DNA of 64,000 bases from Bos javanicus (GCF_032452875.1 NW_026894294.1:62001-126000); one strand, 5' to 3'. Numbered from the stretch's first letter, positions 11,154 through 24,764 are shown. A program made the numbers and translations. The notes: a model not told the origin generated them from the sequence alone.

Positions 11154-12676
11154 CATGATCAGTGTATGATAGCAAACATGATCAGCGCATGATCAGTCAC
11201 ATGATCAGCGCCATTAAGTCACGTGATCACTACATGATAGTCATGTGATCAGTCCATGCTCAGTCACGGTATCAGTGCATGATCAGTCACGTGATCTGTG
11301 CATGATCAGTCACGTGATCTGTACATGATCAGTCACGTGATCAGTGCATGATCAATTATCTGATCAGTGCATGATCAGTCACGTGACCAGTGCATGGTAG
11401 CTACCTGATCATTGCATGATCAGCCACGTGAGCAGTGCATGATAGCCACGTGATCAGTGCATGATCAGCCACGTGATCAGTGCATGATCAGTCACGTGAT
11501 CAGTGCATGATCAGCCACGTGATCAGTGCATGATCAGTCACGGGACAAGTACATGGTAGCTACGTGATCATTGCATGATCAGCCACGTTATCTGTGCATC
11601 ATAGCCACGTGATCAGAGCATGATCAGTCACATGATACGTGTGTGATCATCCACATGACCAGTGCATAATATCAGTGCATGATAGCCATGTGAGCAGTGC
11701 ATGATGAGTCACGTGATCAGTGCATGATCAGTCACGTGATCAGTGCATGATCAGGCACGTGATCAGTGCATGATCAGGCACGTGATCAGTGCATGATCAG
11801 TCACGTGATCAGTGCATGATCAGCCACGTGATCAGTGCATGATCAGTCACGTGACCAGTACATTGTAAGTACGTGATCATTGCATGATCAGCCACGTGAT
11901 CTGTGCATGATATCCACGTGATCAGTGCATGATCTGTCCCGTGATACATGCGTGATCACCCACGTGATCAGTGCATGGTATCCACGTGATCAGTACACGA
12001 TAGCCACGTGATCACTTCATGATTAGTCACGTGATCTGTAAATGATCAGTCACGTGATACGTGTCTGATCAGCCACCGGATCAGTGCGTGATGAGCCACG
12101 TGATCAGTGCAGGATCAATTACGTGATCAGTGCATGATCAGTCACGAGACCAGTACATGGTTGCTACATGATCGTTGCATGATCAGCCACGTGAGCAGAG
12201 CATGATAGCCACGTGATCAGTGCATTATCAGTCACATGATCAGTACATGATCAGACACTTGAACAGTGCCTGATCATTTACGTGATCAGTGCATGATCAG
12301 TCACATGACCAGTATATGGTAGCTTCGTGATCATTCCATGAAGAACCACGTGAGCAGTGCATGATAGCCACGTGATGTGTGCATGATGAGTTACGTGAGC
12401 AGTGTATGATAAGCCACGTGATCAGTGCATGAGTGCCACGTGATCCGTGCATGATATTTCACGTGACAGGTGTGTGATCAGCCACGTGAGCAGTGCATGT
12501 TCAGCCACGTATTCAGTGCATGATAGCCACGTGATCAGTGCATGATCAGTTACGTGAGCAGTGTATGATCAGCCACGTGATCAGTGCATGATATCCAAGT
12601 GATCAGTGAATGATTAATCACGTGATCGGTGTATGAGCCGCCACGTGAACAGTGCATACTCAGTCACGTGATCAGG

Positions 12677-12917
12677 GCCTGCTGAGCTGCATATTTACTG
12701 TCTGCTCATCTGCTTGACAATTGCCAGGTGAGCTGCACGATTCCTGCCTGTCATCTGCTTGACAATTGCCAGCTCTGCTGTGTAATTCCTACCTGCTCAG
12801 CTGCTTGATTATTGCCAGCTGAGCAGCGTGATTCCTCACAGCTGAGTTCCATGATTATTGCCTGCTGACTGTATGATTCGTGCCTACTCAGCTCTTTGTT
12901 TATTGCCTCCAGAGGTA
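12677..12917 (+). repeat. Type A island, subtype A2, broken dyad
   Basis: It has the A2 marks, but the dyad reads TGCCTCCAGAGGTA. One arm of the inverted repeat is thus mismatched at its last-but-one base, one of few such losses in the window. Confidence 0.86.
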
Positions 12918-14041
12918 CATGATCAGTGTATGATAGCAAACATGATCAGCGCATGATCAGTCACATGATCAGCGCCATTAAGTCACGTGATCACTACATG
13001 ATAGTCATGTGATCAGTCCATGCTCAGTCACGGTATCAGTGCATGATCAGCCACGTGATCAGTGCATGATCTGTCACATGATTAGTGTATGATCATCCAC
13101 GTGATCAGTGCATGGGCAGTCATGTGATCAGTGCATGATATAGACGTGATCAGTGCATGATCAGTCTCGTGATCAGTGCATGATAGCCACGTGATCAGTG
13201 CATGATCAGTCACCTGATGGGTGTATGATCATTCACGTGACCTGTACATGGTAGCTACATGATCATTGCATGATCAGCCACGTGAGTAGTGCATGATAGC
13301 CACGTGATCACTGCATGATGAGTCACGTGATCAGTGCATGATCAGTCTTGTGACCAGTACATGGTAGCTGCGTGATCATCGCATGATCAGCCACGTGAGC
13401 AGTGAATGATAGCCACGTGATCAGTGCATGATCAGACACGAGATCAGTGCATGATCAGTCACGTGATCAGTGCATGATCAGCCACGTGATCAGTGCATGA
13501 CCAGGCATGTGATCAGTGTATGTCCAGCCAAGTGATCAGTGCATGATAGCCACGTGATCAGTGCATGATCAGTCACGTGATCAGTGTATGATCAGCCACG
13601 TGATCAGTGCATGATCAGCCACATGATCAGTGCATGATCAATTACGTGATCAGTGCATGATCAGTCAAGTGACCAGTACATGGTAGCTACGTGATCATTG
13701 CCAGATCAGCCACGGGAGCAGTGCATGATAGCCACGTGATCAGTGCATGATCAGCCATGTGATCAGTGCATGATCAGTCACGTGATCAGTTCATGGTCAG
13801 TCACGTGATCAGTGCATGATCATCCACGTGATCAGTGCATGTATAGTCATATAGTCAATGCATGATAGCGCCGTGATCAGTGCACGATCAGTCCCGTGAT
13901 GAGTGTATGATCAGCCAAGTGATCAGTGCAAAATAGCTACGTGATCAGTGCATGATCAGTCACATGATCAGTGCATGATCAGTCACGTGATAGGTGTGTG
14001 ATCAGCCATGTGAACAGTGCATGCTCAGTCACGTGATCAGG

Positions 14042-14278
14042 GCCTGCTGAGCTGCGTGATTACTGTCTGCTCATCTGCTTGACCATTTCCAGCTGAGCTG
14101 CACGATTCCTGCCTGTCATCTCCTTGACAATTGCCACCTGTGCTGCGTAATTCCTGCCTGCTCATCTACTTGATTATTGCCAGCTGAGCAGCATGATTTC
14201 TCAGAGCTGAGTTCCATGATTATAGCCTGCTGACTGATTCCTGCCTACTCAGCTCTATGTTCATTGCCTGCAGAGGCA
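14042..14278 (+). repeat. Type B island with altered dyad
   Basis: As at 9165 for the dyad (TGCCTGCAGAGGCA), but with GCTGCGTAATTCC rather than GCTACGTAATTCC. Confidence 0.86.
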
Positions 14279-15378
14279 CATGATCAGTGTGTGACACCAA
14301 ACATGATCAGCACATGATCAGTCACATGATCAATGCATGATAAGCCAGGTGATCAGTGCATGATCAATTACGTGATCAGTGCATGATCAGTCATGTGACC
14401 AGTACATGGTAGCTGCGTGATCATTGCATGATCAGCCACGTGAGCAGTGCATGATCAGTCACGTGATCAGAGCATGATCAGCCACCTGATCAGTGCATGA
14501 TCAGTCACGTGACCAGTACATGGTAGCTACGTGATCATTGCATGATCAGCCACGTGATCTGTGCATGATAGCCACGTGATCAGTGCATGATCAGTCACGT
14601 GATACATGTGTGATCAGCCACGTGATCAGTGCATGATATCCACGTGATCAGGGCAGGATAGCCACATGATCACTTAATGATTAGTCACGTGATTTGTAAA
14701 TGATCAGTCACGTGATACGTGTCTGATCAGCCACCGGATCAGTGCGTGATGAGCCACGTGAACAGTGCAGGATCATTTACGTGATCAGTGCATGATCAGT
14801 CACGAGACCAGTACATGGTTGCTACGTGATCGTTGCATGATCAGCCACGTGAGCAGAGCATGATAGCCACGTGATCAGTGCATTATCAGTCACATGATCA
14901 GTACGATCAGTCACGTGAAGAGTGCATGATCATTTACGTGATCTGTGCATGATCAGTCACGTGACCAGTATATGGTAGCTTCGTGATCATTCCATGAAGA
15001 ACCACGTGAGCAGTGCATGATAGCCACGTGATGTGTGCATGATGAGTTACGTGAGCAGTGTATGATCAGCCACGTGATCAGTGCATGAGTGCCACGTGAT
15101 CCGTGCATGATATGTCACGTGACAGGTGTGTGATCAGCCACGTGAGCAGTGCATGTTCAGCCACGTATTCAGTGCATGATAGCCACGTGATCATTGCATG
15201 ATCAGTTACGTGAGCAGTGTATGATCAGCCACATGATCAGTGCATGGTCAGACACGTGAACAGTGTATGATCAGCCACGTGATCAGTGCATGATATCCAA
15301 GTGATCAGTGCATGATCAATCCCGTGATCAGTGTCTGAGCAGCCACGTGAACAGTGCATACTCAGTCACGTGATCAGG

Positions 15379-15619
15379 GCCTGCTGAGCTGCGTATTTAC
15401 TGTCTGCTCATCTGCTTGACAATTGCCAGCTGAGCTGCACGATTCCTGCCTGTCATGTGCTTGACAATTGCCAGCTGTGCTGTGTAATTCCTGCCTGCTC
15501 AGCTGCTTGATTATTGCCAGCTGAGCAGCATGATTCCTCACAGCTGAGTTCCATGATTATTGCCTGCTGACTGTATGATTCGTGCCTACTCAGATCTTTG
15601 TTTATTGCCTCCAGAGGCA
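15379..15619 (+). repeat. Type A island, subtype A3
   Basis: It has GTCATGTGCTTG, GCTGTGTAATTCC, GAGTTCCATG and CTCAGATCTTTG (an AGATCT in place of AGCTCT). The AGATCT change and the AACATGCTCAGCGC tail are shared with the island at 52706. Confidence 0.85.
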
Positions 15620-16607
15620 CATGATCAGTGTATGATAGCAAACATGCTCAGCGCATGATCAGTCACATGGTCAGCGCCATTAAGTCACGTGATCACTACA
15701 TGATAGTCATGTGATCAGTCCATGCTCAGTCACGGTATCAGTGCATGATCAGCCACGTGATCAGTGCATGATCTGTCACATGATTACTGTATGATCATCC
15801 ACGTGATCAGTGCATGGGCAGTCTTGTGATCAGTGGATGATATAGACGTTATCAGTGCATGATCATTCTCGTGATCAGTGCATGATAGCCACGTGATCTG
15901 TGCATGATCAGTCACCTGATGGGTGTATGATCATTCACGTGACCTGTACATGGTAGCTACATGATCATTGCATGATCAGCCACGTGAGTAGTGCACGATA
16001 GCCACGTGATCACTGCATGATCAGTCACGTGATCAGTGCATGATCAGTCATGTGACCAGTACATGGTAGCTGCGTGATCATCGCATGATCAGCCACGTGA
16101 GCAGTGCATGGTAGCCACGTGATCAGTGCATGATCAGACACGAGATCAGTGCATGATCAGTCACGTGATCAGTGCATGATCAGCCACGTGATCACTGCAT
16201 GACCAGGCACGTGATCAGTGTATGTCCAGCCAAGTGATCAGTGCATGATAGCCACGTGATCAGTGCATGATCAGTCACGTGATCAGTGCAAGATCAGTCA
16301 CGTGATCAGTGTATGATCAGCCACGTGATCAGTGCATGATCAGACACATGATCAGTGCATGATCAATTATGTGATCAGTGCATGATCAGTCACGTGACCA
16401 GTACATGGTAGCTACGTGATCATTGCCAGATCAGCCACGTGAGCAGTGCATGATAGCCACGTGATCAGTGCATGATCAGCCATGTGATCAGTGCATGATC
16501 AGTCACTTGATCAGTGCATGGTCAGTCACGTGATCAGTGCATGATCAGTCACGTGATAGGTGTGTGATCAGCCACGTGAACAGTGCATGCTCAGTCACGT
16601 GATCAGG

Positions 16608-16844
16608 GCCTGCTGAGCTGCGTGATTACTGTCTGCTCATCTGCTTGACAATTTCCAGCTGAGCTGCACGATTCCTGCCTGTCATCTCCTTGACAATTGC
16701 CACCTGTGCTGCGTAATTCCTGCCTGCTCATCTACTTGATTATGGCCAGCTGAGCAGCATGATTTCTCAGAGCTGAGTTCCATGATTGTAGCCTGCTGAC
16801 TGATTCCTGCCTACTCAGCTCTATGTTCATTGCCTCCAGAGGCA
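16608..16844 (+). repeat. Type B island
   Basis: It carries GATTATGGCCAGC and GATTGTAGCC. The GGCC variant is shared with the B islands at 22732 and 53708, grouping these three. Confidence 0.86.
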
Positions 16845-17093
16845 CATGATCAGTGTGTGACACCAAACATGATCAGCACATGATCAGTCACATAATCAAT
16901 GCATGATAAGCCAGGTGATCAGTGCATGATCAATTACGTGATCAGTGCATGATCAGTCACCTGATGGGTGTATGATCAGTCATGTGACCAGTACATGGTA
17001 GCTGCGTGATCATTGCATGATCAGCCACGTGAGCAGTGCATGATAGGCACGTGATCAGTGCATGATCAGTCACGTGATCTGTGCATGATCAGT

Positions 17094-17549
17094 CACGAGA
17101 TCAGTGCATGATCAATTACCTGATCAGTGCATGATCAGTCACGTGACCAGTGCATGGTAGCTACGTGATCATTGCATGATCAGCCACGGGAGCAGTGCAT
17201 GATAGCCACGTAATCAGTGCATGATCAGCCACGTGATCAGTGCATGATCAGTCACGTGATCAGTGTATGATCAGCCACGTGATCAGTGCATGATCAGTCA
17301 CGTGATCTGTGCATGATCAGTCACGAGATCAGTGCATGATCAATTACCTGATCAGTGCATGATCAGTCATGTGACCAGTACATGGTAGCTGTGTGATCAT
17401 TGCATGATCAGCCACGTGAGCAGTGCATGATAGCCACGTAATCAGTGCATGATCAGCCACGTGATCAGTGCATGATCAGTCACGTGATCAGTGCATGATC
17501 AGCCACCTGATCAGTGAATGATCAGTCACGTGACCAGTACATGGTAGGT
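17094..17549 (+). repeat. 228-bp sub-repeat, two copies
   Basis: CACGAGATCAGTGCATGATC begins at 17094 and again at 17322, 228 bp apart, with matching internal unit order (AATTACCTGATCAG, then GGTAGCT, then GATAGCCACGT). This is about ten core units, two of them one base short. The second copy fades after about 17.5 kb. Confidence 0.78.
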
Positions 17550-18399
17550 AGGTGATCATTGCATGATCAGCCACGTGATCTGTACATGATAGCCACGTGA
17601 TCAGTGCATGATCAGTCACGTGATACATGTGTGATCAGCCACGTGATCTGTGCATGATATCCACGTGATCAATGCAGGATAGCCACGTGATCACTTCATG
17701 ATTAGTCACGTGATCTGTAAATGATCAGAGACGTGATACGTGTCTGATCAGCCACCGGATCAGTGCGTGATGAGCCACGTGATCAGTGCAGGATCAATTA
17801 CGTGATCAGTGCATGATTAGTCACGAGACCAGTACATTGTTGCTACGTGATCGTTGCATGATCAGCCAAGTGAGCAGAGCATGATAGCCACATGATCAGT
17901 GCATTATCAGTCACATGATCAATACATGATCAGTCACGTGAACAGTGCATGATCATTTACGTGATCTGTGCATGATCAGTCACGTGACCAGTATATGGTA
18001 GCTTCGTGATCATTCCATGAAGAACCACGTGAGCAGTGCATGATAGCCACGTGATGTGTGCATGATGAGTTACGTGAGCAGTGTATGATCAGCCACGTGA
18101 TCAGTGCATGAGTGCCACGTGATCCGTGCATGATATGTCACGTGACAGGTGTGATCAGCCACGTGACCAGTGCATGTTCAGCCACGTATTCAGTGTATGA
18201 TAGCCACGTGATCTGTGCATGATCAGTTATGTGAGCAGTGTATGATCAGCCACGTGTTCAGTGCATGGTCAGACACTTGAACATTGTATGATCAAACACG
18301 TGATCAGTGCATGATATCCAAGTGATCAGTGCATGATCAATCACGTGATCAGTGTATGAGCAGCCACGTGAACAGTGCATACTCAGTCACGTGATCAGT

Positions 18400-18640
18400 G
18401 CCTGCTGAGCTGCGTATTTACTGTCTGCTCATGTGCTTGACAATTGCCAGCTGAGCTGCACGATTCCTGCCTGTCATCTGCTTGACAATTGCCAGCTGTG
18501 CTGCGTAATTCCTGCCTGCTCAGCTGCATGATTATTGCCAGCTGAGCAGCATGATTCCTCACAGCTGAGTCCCATGATTATTGCCTGCTGACTGTATGAT
18601 TTGTGCCTACTCAGCTCTTTGTTTATTGCCTCCAGAGGCA
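18400..18640 (+). repeat. Type A island, subtype A1, first of tandem pair
   Basis: Left member of an 818-bp tandem duplication. Its head has lost two bases (GACAGGTGTGATCAGCC instead of GACAGGTGTGTGATCAGCC), and the second member has the same loss. Confidence 0.87.
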
Positions 18641-19217
18641 CATGATCAGTGTATGATAGCAAACATGATCAGCGCATGATCAGTCACATGATCAGCGCCA
18701 TTAAGTCACGTGATCACTACATGATAGTCATGTGATCAGTCCATGCTCAGTCACGGTATCAGTGCATGATCAGTCACGTGATCTGTGCATGATCAGTCAC
18801 GTGATCTGTACATGATCATTCACGTGATCAGTGCATGATCAGTTACCTGATCAGTGCATGATCAGTCACGTGACCAGTGCATGGTAGCTACCTGATCATT
18901 GCATGATCAGCCACGTGAGCAGTGCATGAGTGCCACGTGATCCGTGCATGATATGTCACGTGACAGGTGTGATCAGCCACGTGACCAGTGCATGTTCAGC
19001 CACGTATTCAGTGTATGATAGCCACGTGATCTGTGCATGATCAGTTATGTGAGCAGTGTATGATCAGCCACGTGTTCAGTGCATGGTCAGACACTTGAAC
19101 ATTGTATGATCAAACACGTGATCAGTGCATGATATCCAAGGGATCAGTGCATGATCAATCACGTGATCAGTGTATGAGCAGCCACGTGAACAGTGCATAC
19201 TCAGTCACGTGATCAGT

Positions 19218-19458
19218 GCCTGCTGAGCTGCGTATTTACTGTCTGCTCATGTGCTTGACAATTGCCAGCTGAGCTGCACGATTCCTGCCTGTCATCTGCT
19301 TGACAATTGCCAGCTGTGCTGCGTAATTCCTGCCTGCTCAGCTGCATGATTATTGCCAGCTGAGCAGCATGATTCCTCACAGCTGAGTCCCATGATTATT
19401 GCCTGCTGACTGTATGATTTGTGCCTACTCAGCTCTTTGTTTATTGCCTCCAGAGGCA
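19218..19458 (+). repeat. Type A island, subtype A1, second of tandem pair
   Basis: Right member of the 818-bp duplication. The island matches its partner. Nearby differences include ATCCAAGGGATCAG here versus ATCCAAGTGATCAG in the first copy. Confidence 0.87.
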
Positions 19459-21072
19459 CATGATCAGTGTATGATAGCAAACATGATCAGCGCATGATCA
19501 GTCACATGATCAGCGCCATTAAGTCACGTGATCACTACATGATAGTCATGTGATCAGTCCATGCTCAGTCACGGTATCAGTGCATGATCAGTCACGTGAT
19601 CTGTGCATGATCAGTCACGTGATCTGTACATGATCAGTCACGTGATCAGTGCATGATCAATTACCTGATCAGTGCATGATCAGTCACGTGACCAGTGCAT
19701 GGTAGCTACCTGATCATTGCATGATCAGCCACGTGAGCAGTGCATGATAGCCACGTGATCAGTGCATGATCAGCCACGTGATCAGTGCATGATCAGTCAC
19801 GTGATCAGTGCATGATCAGCCACGTGATCAGTGCATGATCAGTCACGGGACAAGTACATGGTAGCTACGTGATCATTGCATAATCAGCCACGTGAGCAGT
19901 GCATGATAGCCACGTGATCAGTGCATGATCAGCCACGTGATCATTGCATGATCAGCCACGTGATCTGTGCATCATAGCCACGTGATCAGAGCATGATCAG
20001 TCACATGATACCTGTGTGATCATCCACATGACCAGTGCATAATATCAGTGCATGATAGCCATGTGAGCAGTGCATGATGAGTCACGTGATCAGTGCATGA
20101 TCAGTCACGTGATCAGTGCATGATCAGCCACGTGATCAGTGCATGATCAGTCACGTGATCAGTGCATGATCAGCCACGTGATCAATGCATGATCAGTCAC
20201 GTGACCAGTACATGGTAAGTACGTGATCATTGCATAATCAGCCACGTGATCTGTGCATGATAGCCACGTGATCAGTGCATGATCTGTCCCGTGATACATG
20301 CGTGATCACCCACGTGATCAGTGCATGGTATCCACGTGATCAGTACACGATAGCCACGTGATCACTTCATGATTAGTCACGTGATCTGTAAATGATCAGT
20401 CACGTGATACGTGTCTGATCAGCCACCGGATCAGTGCGTGATGAGCCACGTGATCAGTGCAGGATCAATTACGTGATCAGTGCATGATCAGTAACGAGAC
20501 CAGTACATGGTTGCTACGTGATCGTTGCATGATCAGCCACGTGAGCAGAGCATGATAGCCACGTGATCAGTGCATTATCAGTCACATGATCAGTACATGA
20601 TCAGACACTTGAACAGTGCCTGATCATTTACGTGATCAGTGCATGATCAGTCACATGACCAGTATATGGTAGCTTCGTGATCATTCCATGAAGAACCACG
20701 TGAGCAGTGCATGATAGCCACGTGATGTGTGCATGATGAGTTACGTGAGCAGTGTATGATAAGCCACGTGATCAGTGCATGAGTGCCACGTGATCCGTGC
20801 ATGATATGTCACGTGACAGGTGTGTGATCAGCCACGTGAGCAGTGCATGTTCAGCCACGTATTCAGTGCATGATAGCCACGTGATCAGTGCATGATCAGT
20901 TACGTGAGCAGTGTATGATCAGCCACGTGATCAGTGCATGGTCAGACACGTGAACACTGTATGATCAGCCACGTGATCAGTGCATGATATCCAAGTGATC
21001 AGTGAATGATTAATCACGTGATCGGTGTATGAGCCGCCACATGAACAGTGCATACTCAGTCACGTGATCAGG

Positions 21073-21313
21073 GCCTGCTGAGCTGCATATTTACTGTCTG
21101 CTCATCTGCTTGACAATTGCCAGGTGAGCTGCACGATTCCTGCCTGTCATCTGCTTGACAATTGCCAGCTCTGCTGTGTAATTCCTACCTGCTCAGCTGC
21201 TTGATTATTGCCAGCTGAGCAGCGTGATTCCTCACAGCTGAGTTCCATGATTATTGCCTGCTGACTGTATGATTCGTGCCTACTCAGCTCTTTGTTTATT
21301 GCCTCCAGAGGCA
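21073..21313 (+). repeat. Type A island, subtype A2, full-length head
   Basis: It has the A2 marks inside the island, but the head is 538 bp to the island's marker rather than 492, because the 46 bp lost before the other A2 islands are still present. It is followed by GATAGGTCACATGATC, a unique substitution. Confidence 0.86.
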
Positions 21314-22731
21314 CATGATCAGTGTATGATAGCAAACATGATCAGCGCATGATAGGTCACATGATCAGCGCCATTAAGTCACCTGATCACTACATGATAG
21401 TCATGTGATCAGTCCAAGCTCAGTCACGGTATCAGTGCATGATCAGCCACGTGATCAGTGCATGATCTGTCACATGATTAGTGTATGATCATCCACGTGA
21501 TCAGTGCATGGGCAGTCATGTGATCAGTGCATGATATAGACGTGATCAGTGCATGATCAGTCTCGTGATCAGTGCATGATAGCCACGTGATCAGTGCATG
21601 ATCAGTCACCTGATGGGTGTATGATCATTCACGTGACCTGTACATGGTAGCTACATGATCATTGCATGATCATCCACGGGAGTAGTGCATGATAGCCACG
21701 TGATCACTGCATGATCATTCACGTGATCAGTGCATGATCAGTCTTGTGACCAGTACATGGTAGCTGCGTGATCATCGCATGATCAGCCACGTGAGCAGTG
21801 CATGATAGCCACGTGATCAGTGCATGATCAGACACGAGATCAGTGCATGATCAGTCACGTGATCAGTGCATGATCAGCCACGTGATCAGTGCATGATCTG
21901 TCACATGATTAGTGTATGATCATCCACGTGATCAGTGCATGGGCAGTCTTGTGATCAGTGGATTATATAGACGTTATCAGTGCAAGATCATTCTCGTGAT
22001 CAGTGCATGATAGCCACGTGATCTGGGCATGATCAGTCACCTGATGGGTGTATGATCATTCACGTGACCTGTACATGGTAGCTACATGATCATTGCATGA
22101 TCAGCCACGTGAGTAGTGCACGATAGCCACGTGATCACTGCATGATCAGTCACGTGATCAGTGCATGATCAGTCATGTGACCAGTACATGGTAGCTGGTG
22201 ATCATCGCATGATCAGCCACGTGAGCAGTGCATGGTAGCCACGTGATCAGTGCATGATCAGACACGAGATCAGTGCATGATCAGTCACGTGATCAGTGCA
22301 TGATCAGCCACGTGATCAGTGCATGACCAGGCACGTGATCATTGTATGTCCAGCCAAGTGATCAGTGCATGATAGCCACGTGATCAGTGCATGATCAGTC
22401 ACGTGATCAGTGCAAGATCAGTCACGTGATCAGTGTATGATCAGTCACGTGATCAGTGCATGATCAGACACATGATCAGTGCATGATCAATTACGTGATC
22501 AGTGCATGATCAGTCACGTGACCAGTACATGGTAGCTACGTGATCATTGCCAGATCAGCCACGTGAGCAGTGCATGATAGCCACGTGATCAGTTCATGAT
22601 CAGCCATGTGATCAGTGCATGATCAGTCACTTGATCAGTGCATGGTCAGTCACGTGATCAGTGCATGATCAGTCACGTGATAGGTGTGTGATCAGCCACG
22701 TGAACAGTGCATGCTCAGTCACGTGATCAGG

Positions 22732-22968
22732 GCCTGCTGAGCTGCGTGATTACTGTCTGCTCATCTGCTTGACAATTTCCAGCTGAGGTGCACGATTCCT
22801 GCCTGTCATCTCCTTGATAATTGCCACCTGTGCTGCGTAATTCCTGCCTGCTCATCTACTTGATTATGGCCAGCTGAGCAGCATGATTTCTCAGAGCTGA
22901 GTTCCATGATGGTAGCCTGCTGACTGATTCCTGCCTACTCAGCTCTATGTTCATTGCCTCCAGAGGCA
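22732..22968 (+). repeat. Type B island
   Basis: It carries GAGGTGCACG, CTTGATAATTGCC, GATTATGGCC and CCATGATGGTAGCC, so it is somewhat more diverged than its closest relative at 16608. Confidence 0.85.
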
Positions 22969-23217
22969 CATGATCAGTGTGTGACACCAAACATGATCAG
23001 CACATGATCAGTCACATAATCAATGCATGATAAGCCAGGTGATCAGTGCATGATCAATTACGTGATCAGTGCATGATCAGTCACCTGATGGGTGTATGAT
23101 CAGTCATGTGACCAGTACATGGTAGCTGCGTGATCATTGCATGATCAGCCACGTGAGCAGTGCATGATAGGCACGTGATCAGTGCATGATCAGTCACGTG
23201 ATCTGTGCATGATCAGT

Positions 23218-23650
23218 CACGAGATCAGTGCATGATCAATTACCTGATCAGTGCATGATCAGTCACGTGACCAGTGCATGGTAGCTACGTGATCATTGCA
23301 TGATCAGCCACGGGAGCAGTGCATGATAGCCACGTAATCAGTGCATGATCAGCCACGTGATCAGTGCATGATCAGTCACGTGATCAGTGTATGATCAGCC
23401 ACGTGATCAGTGCATGATCAGTCACGTGATCTGTGCATGATCAGTCACGAGATCAGTGCATGATCAATTACCTAATCAGTGCATGATCAGTCATGTGACC
23501 AGTACATGGTAGCTGTGTGATCATTGCATGATCAGCCACGTGAGCAGTGCATGATAGCCACGTAATCAGTGCATGATCAGCCACGTGATCAGTGCATGAT
23601 CAGTCACGTGATCAGTGCATGATCAGCCACCTGATCAGTGAATGATTAGT
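23218..23650 (+). repeat. 228-bp sub-repeat, two copies
   Basis: The marker CACGAGATCAGTGC lies at 23218 and 23446. It corresponds to the pair at 17094 at about 6124-bp offset, inherited in the same block fusion. Confidence 0.78.
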
Positions 23651-24523
23651 CACGTGACCAGTACATGGTAGGTAGGTGATCATTGCATGATCAGCCACGT
23701 GATCTGTACATGATAGCCACGTGATCAGTGCATGATCAGTCACGTGATACATGTGTGATCAGCCACGTGATCTGTGCATGATATCCACGTGATCAATGCA
23801 GGATAGCCACGTGATCACTTCATGATTAGTCACGTGATCTGTAAATGATCAGAGACGGGATACGTGTCTGATCAGCCACCGGATCAGTGCGTGATGAGCC
23901 ACGTGATCAGTGCAGGATCAATTACGTGATCAGTGCATGATTAGTCACGAGACCAGTACATTGTTGCTACGTGATCGTTGCATGATCAGCCAAGTGAGCA
24001 GAGCATGATAGCCACATGATCAGTGCATGATCAGTCACATAATCAGTACATGATCAGTCACGTGAACAGTGCATGATCATTTACGTGATCTGTGCATGAT
24101 CAGTCACGTGACCAGTATATGGTTGCTTGGTGATCATTCCATGAAGAACCACGTGAGCAGTGCATGATAGCCACGTGATGTGTGCATGATGAGTTACGTG
24201 AGCAGTGTATGATCAGCCACGTGATCAGTGCATGAGTGCCACGTGATCCGTGCATGATATGTCATGTGACAGGTGTGTGATCAGCCACGTGACCAGTGCA
24301 TGTTCAGCCACGTATTCAGTGTATGATAGCCACGTGATCTGTGCATGATCAGTTATGTGAGCAGTATGATCAGCCACGTGTTCAGTGCATGGTCAGACAC
24401 TTGAACATTGTATGATCAAACACGTGATCAGTGCATGATATCCAAGTGATCAGTGCATGATCAATCACGTGATCAGTGTATGAGCAGCCACGTGAACAGT
24501 GCATACTCAGTCACGTGATCAGT

Positions 24524-24764
24524 GCCTGCTGAGCTGCGTATTTACTGTCTGCTCATGTGCTTGACAATTGCCAGCTGAGCTGCACGATTCCTGCCTGTCA
24601 TCTGCTTGACAATTGCCAGCTGTGCTGCGTAATTCCTGCCTGCTCAGCTGCATGATTATTGCCAGCTGAGCAGCATGATTCCTCACAGCTGAGTCCCATG
24701 ATTATTGCCTGCTGACTGTATGATTTGTGCCTACTCAGCTCTTTGTTTATTGCCTCCAGAGGCA
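24524..24764 (+). repeat. Type A island, subtype A1
   Basis: All A1 marks are present and the dyad is intact. The head before it has a private 2-bp loss (GAGCAGTATGATC). Confidence 0.87.

Larger units (their letters stand above)
10449..14914 (+). repeat. Higher-order block 3 (A-A-B)
   Basis: This has the same A-A-B order as blocks 1 and 2: A at 10913 and 12677, B at 14042. The distance between the two A islands is 1764 bp rather than 1741, one extra 23-bp unit (an added GATCAGGCACGTGATCAGTG stretch near 11750). The head of the second A island has the same 46-bp loss as in blocks 1 and 2. The block ends early (4466 bp), with a small deletion at 14901 (GTACGATCAG in place of GTACATGATCAG). Confidence 0.85.
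14915..17937 (+). repeat. Higher-order block 4 (A-B)
   Basis: This is a shorter block with one A island (15379) and one B island (16608). The head variant GTGAAGAGTGCATGATCATT recurs at 35741 and 59348. The A island and its flank share unusual variants (CAGATCTTTG, AACATGCTCAGCGC, CACATGGTCAGCGCC) with the island at 52706, some 37 kb away, and not with its neighbours. From about 17.09 kb it holds two tandem copies of a 228-bp sub-repeat starting at CACGAGATCAGTGCATG. No gene. Confidence 0.82.
18091..19726 (+). repeat. 818-bp tandem duplication containing an A island
   Basis: The island markers lie 818 bp apart (18474 and 19292 for the same base). Head, island and tail are all included. The breakpoint lies near 18.9 kb, where GTGAGCAGTGCATG runs directly into AGTGCCACGTGATCCG. 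Approximate outer limits are given. Confidence 0.8.
17938..24061 (+). repeat. Higher-order block 5 (A-A-A-B), composite
   Basis: Three A islands (18400, 19218, 21073) and one B island (22732). The first two A islands are an 818-bp tandem duplication. The third is of the subtype seen at 2206, 7800 and 12677, but its head keeps the 46 bp those copies lost. Near 21.89 kb the post-A segment starts over, and from there to about 24 kb the sequence follows block 4 at an offset near 6124 bp, including GTTATCAGTGCA after ATAGAC and CTTGTGATCAGTGGAT. The block is therefore a fusion of two sources. Confidence 0.82.
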
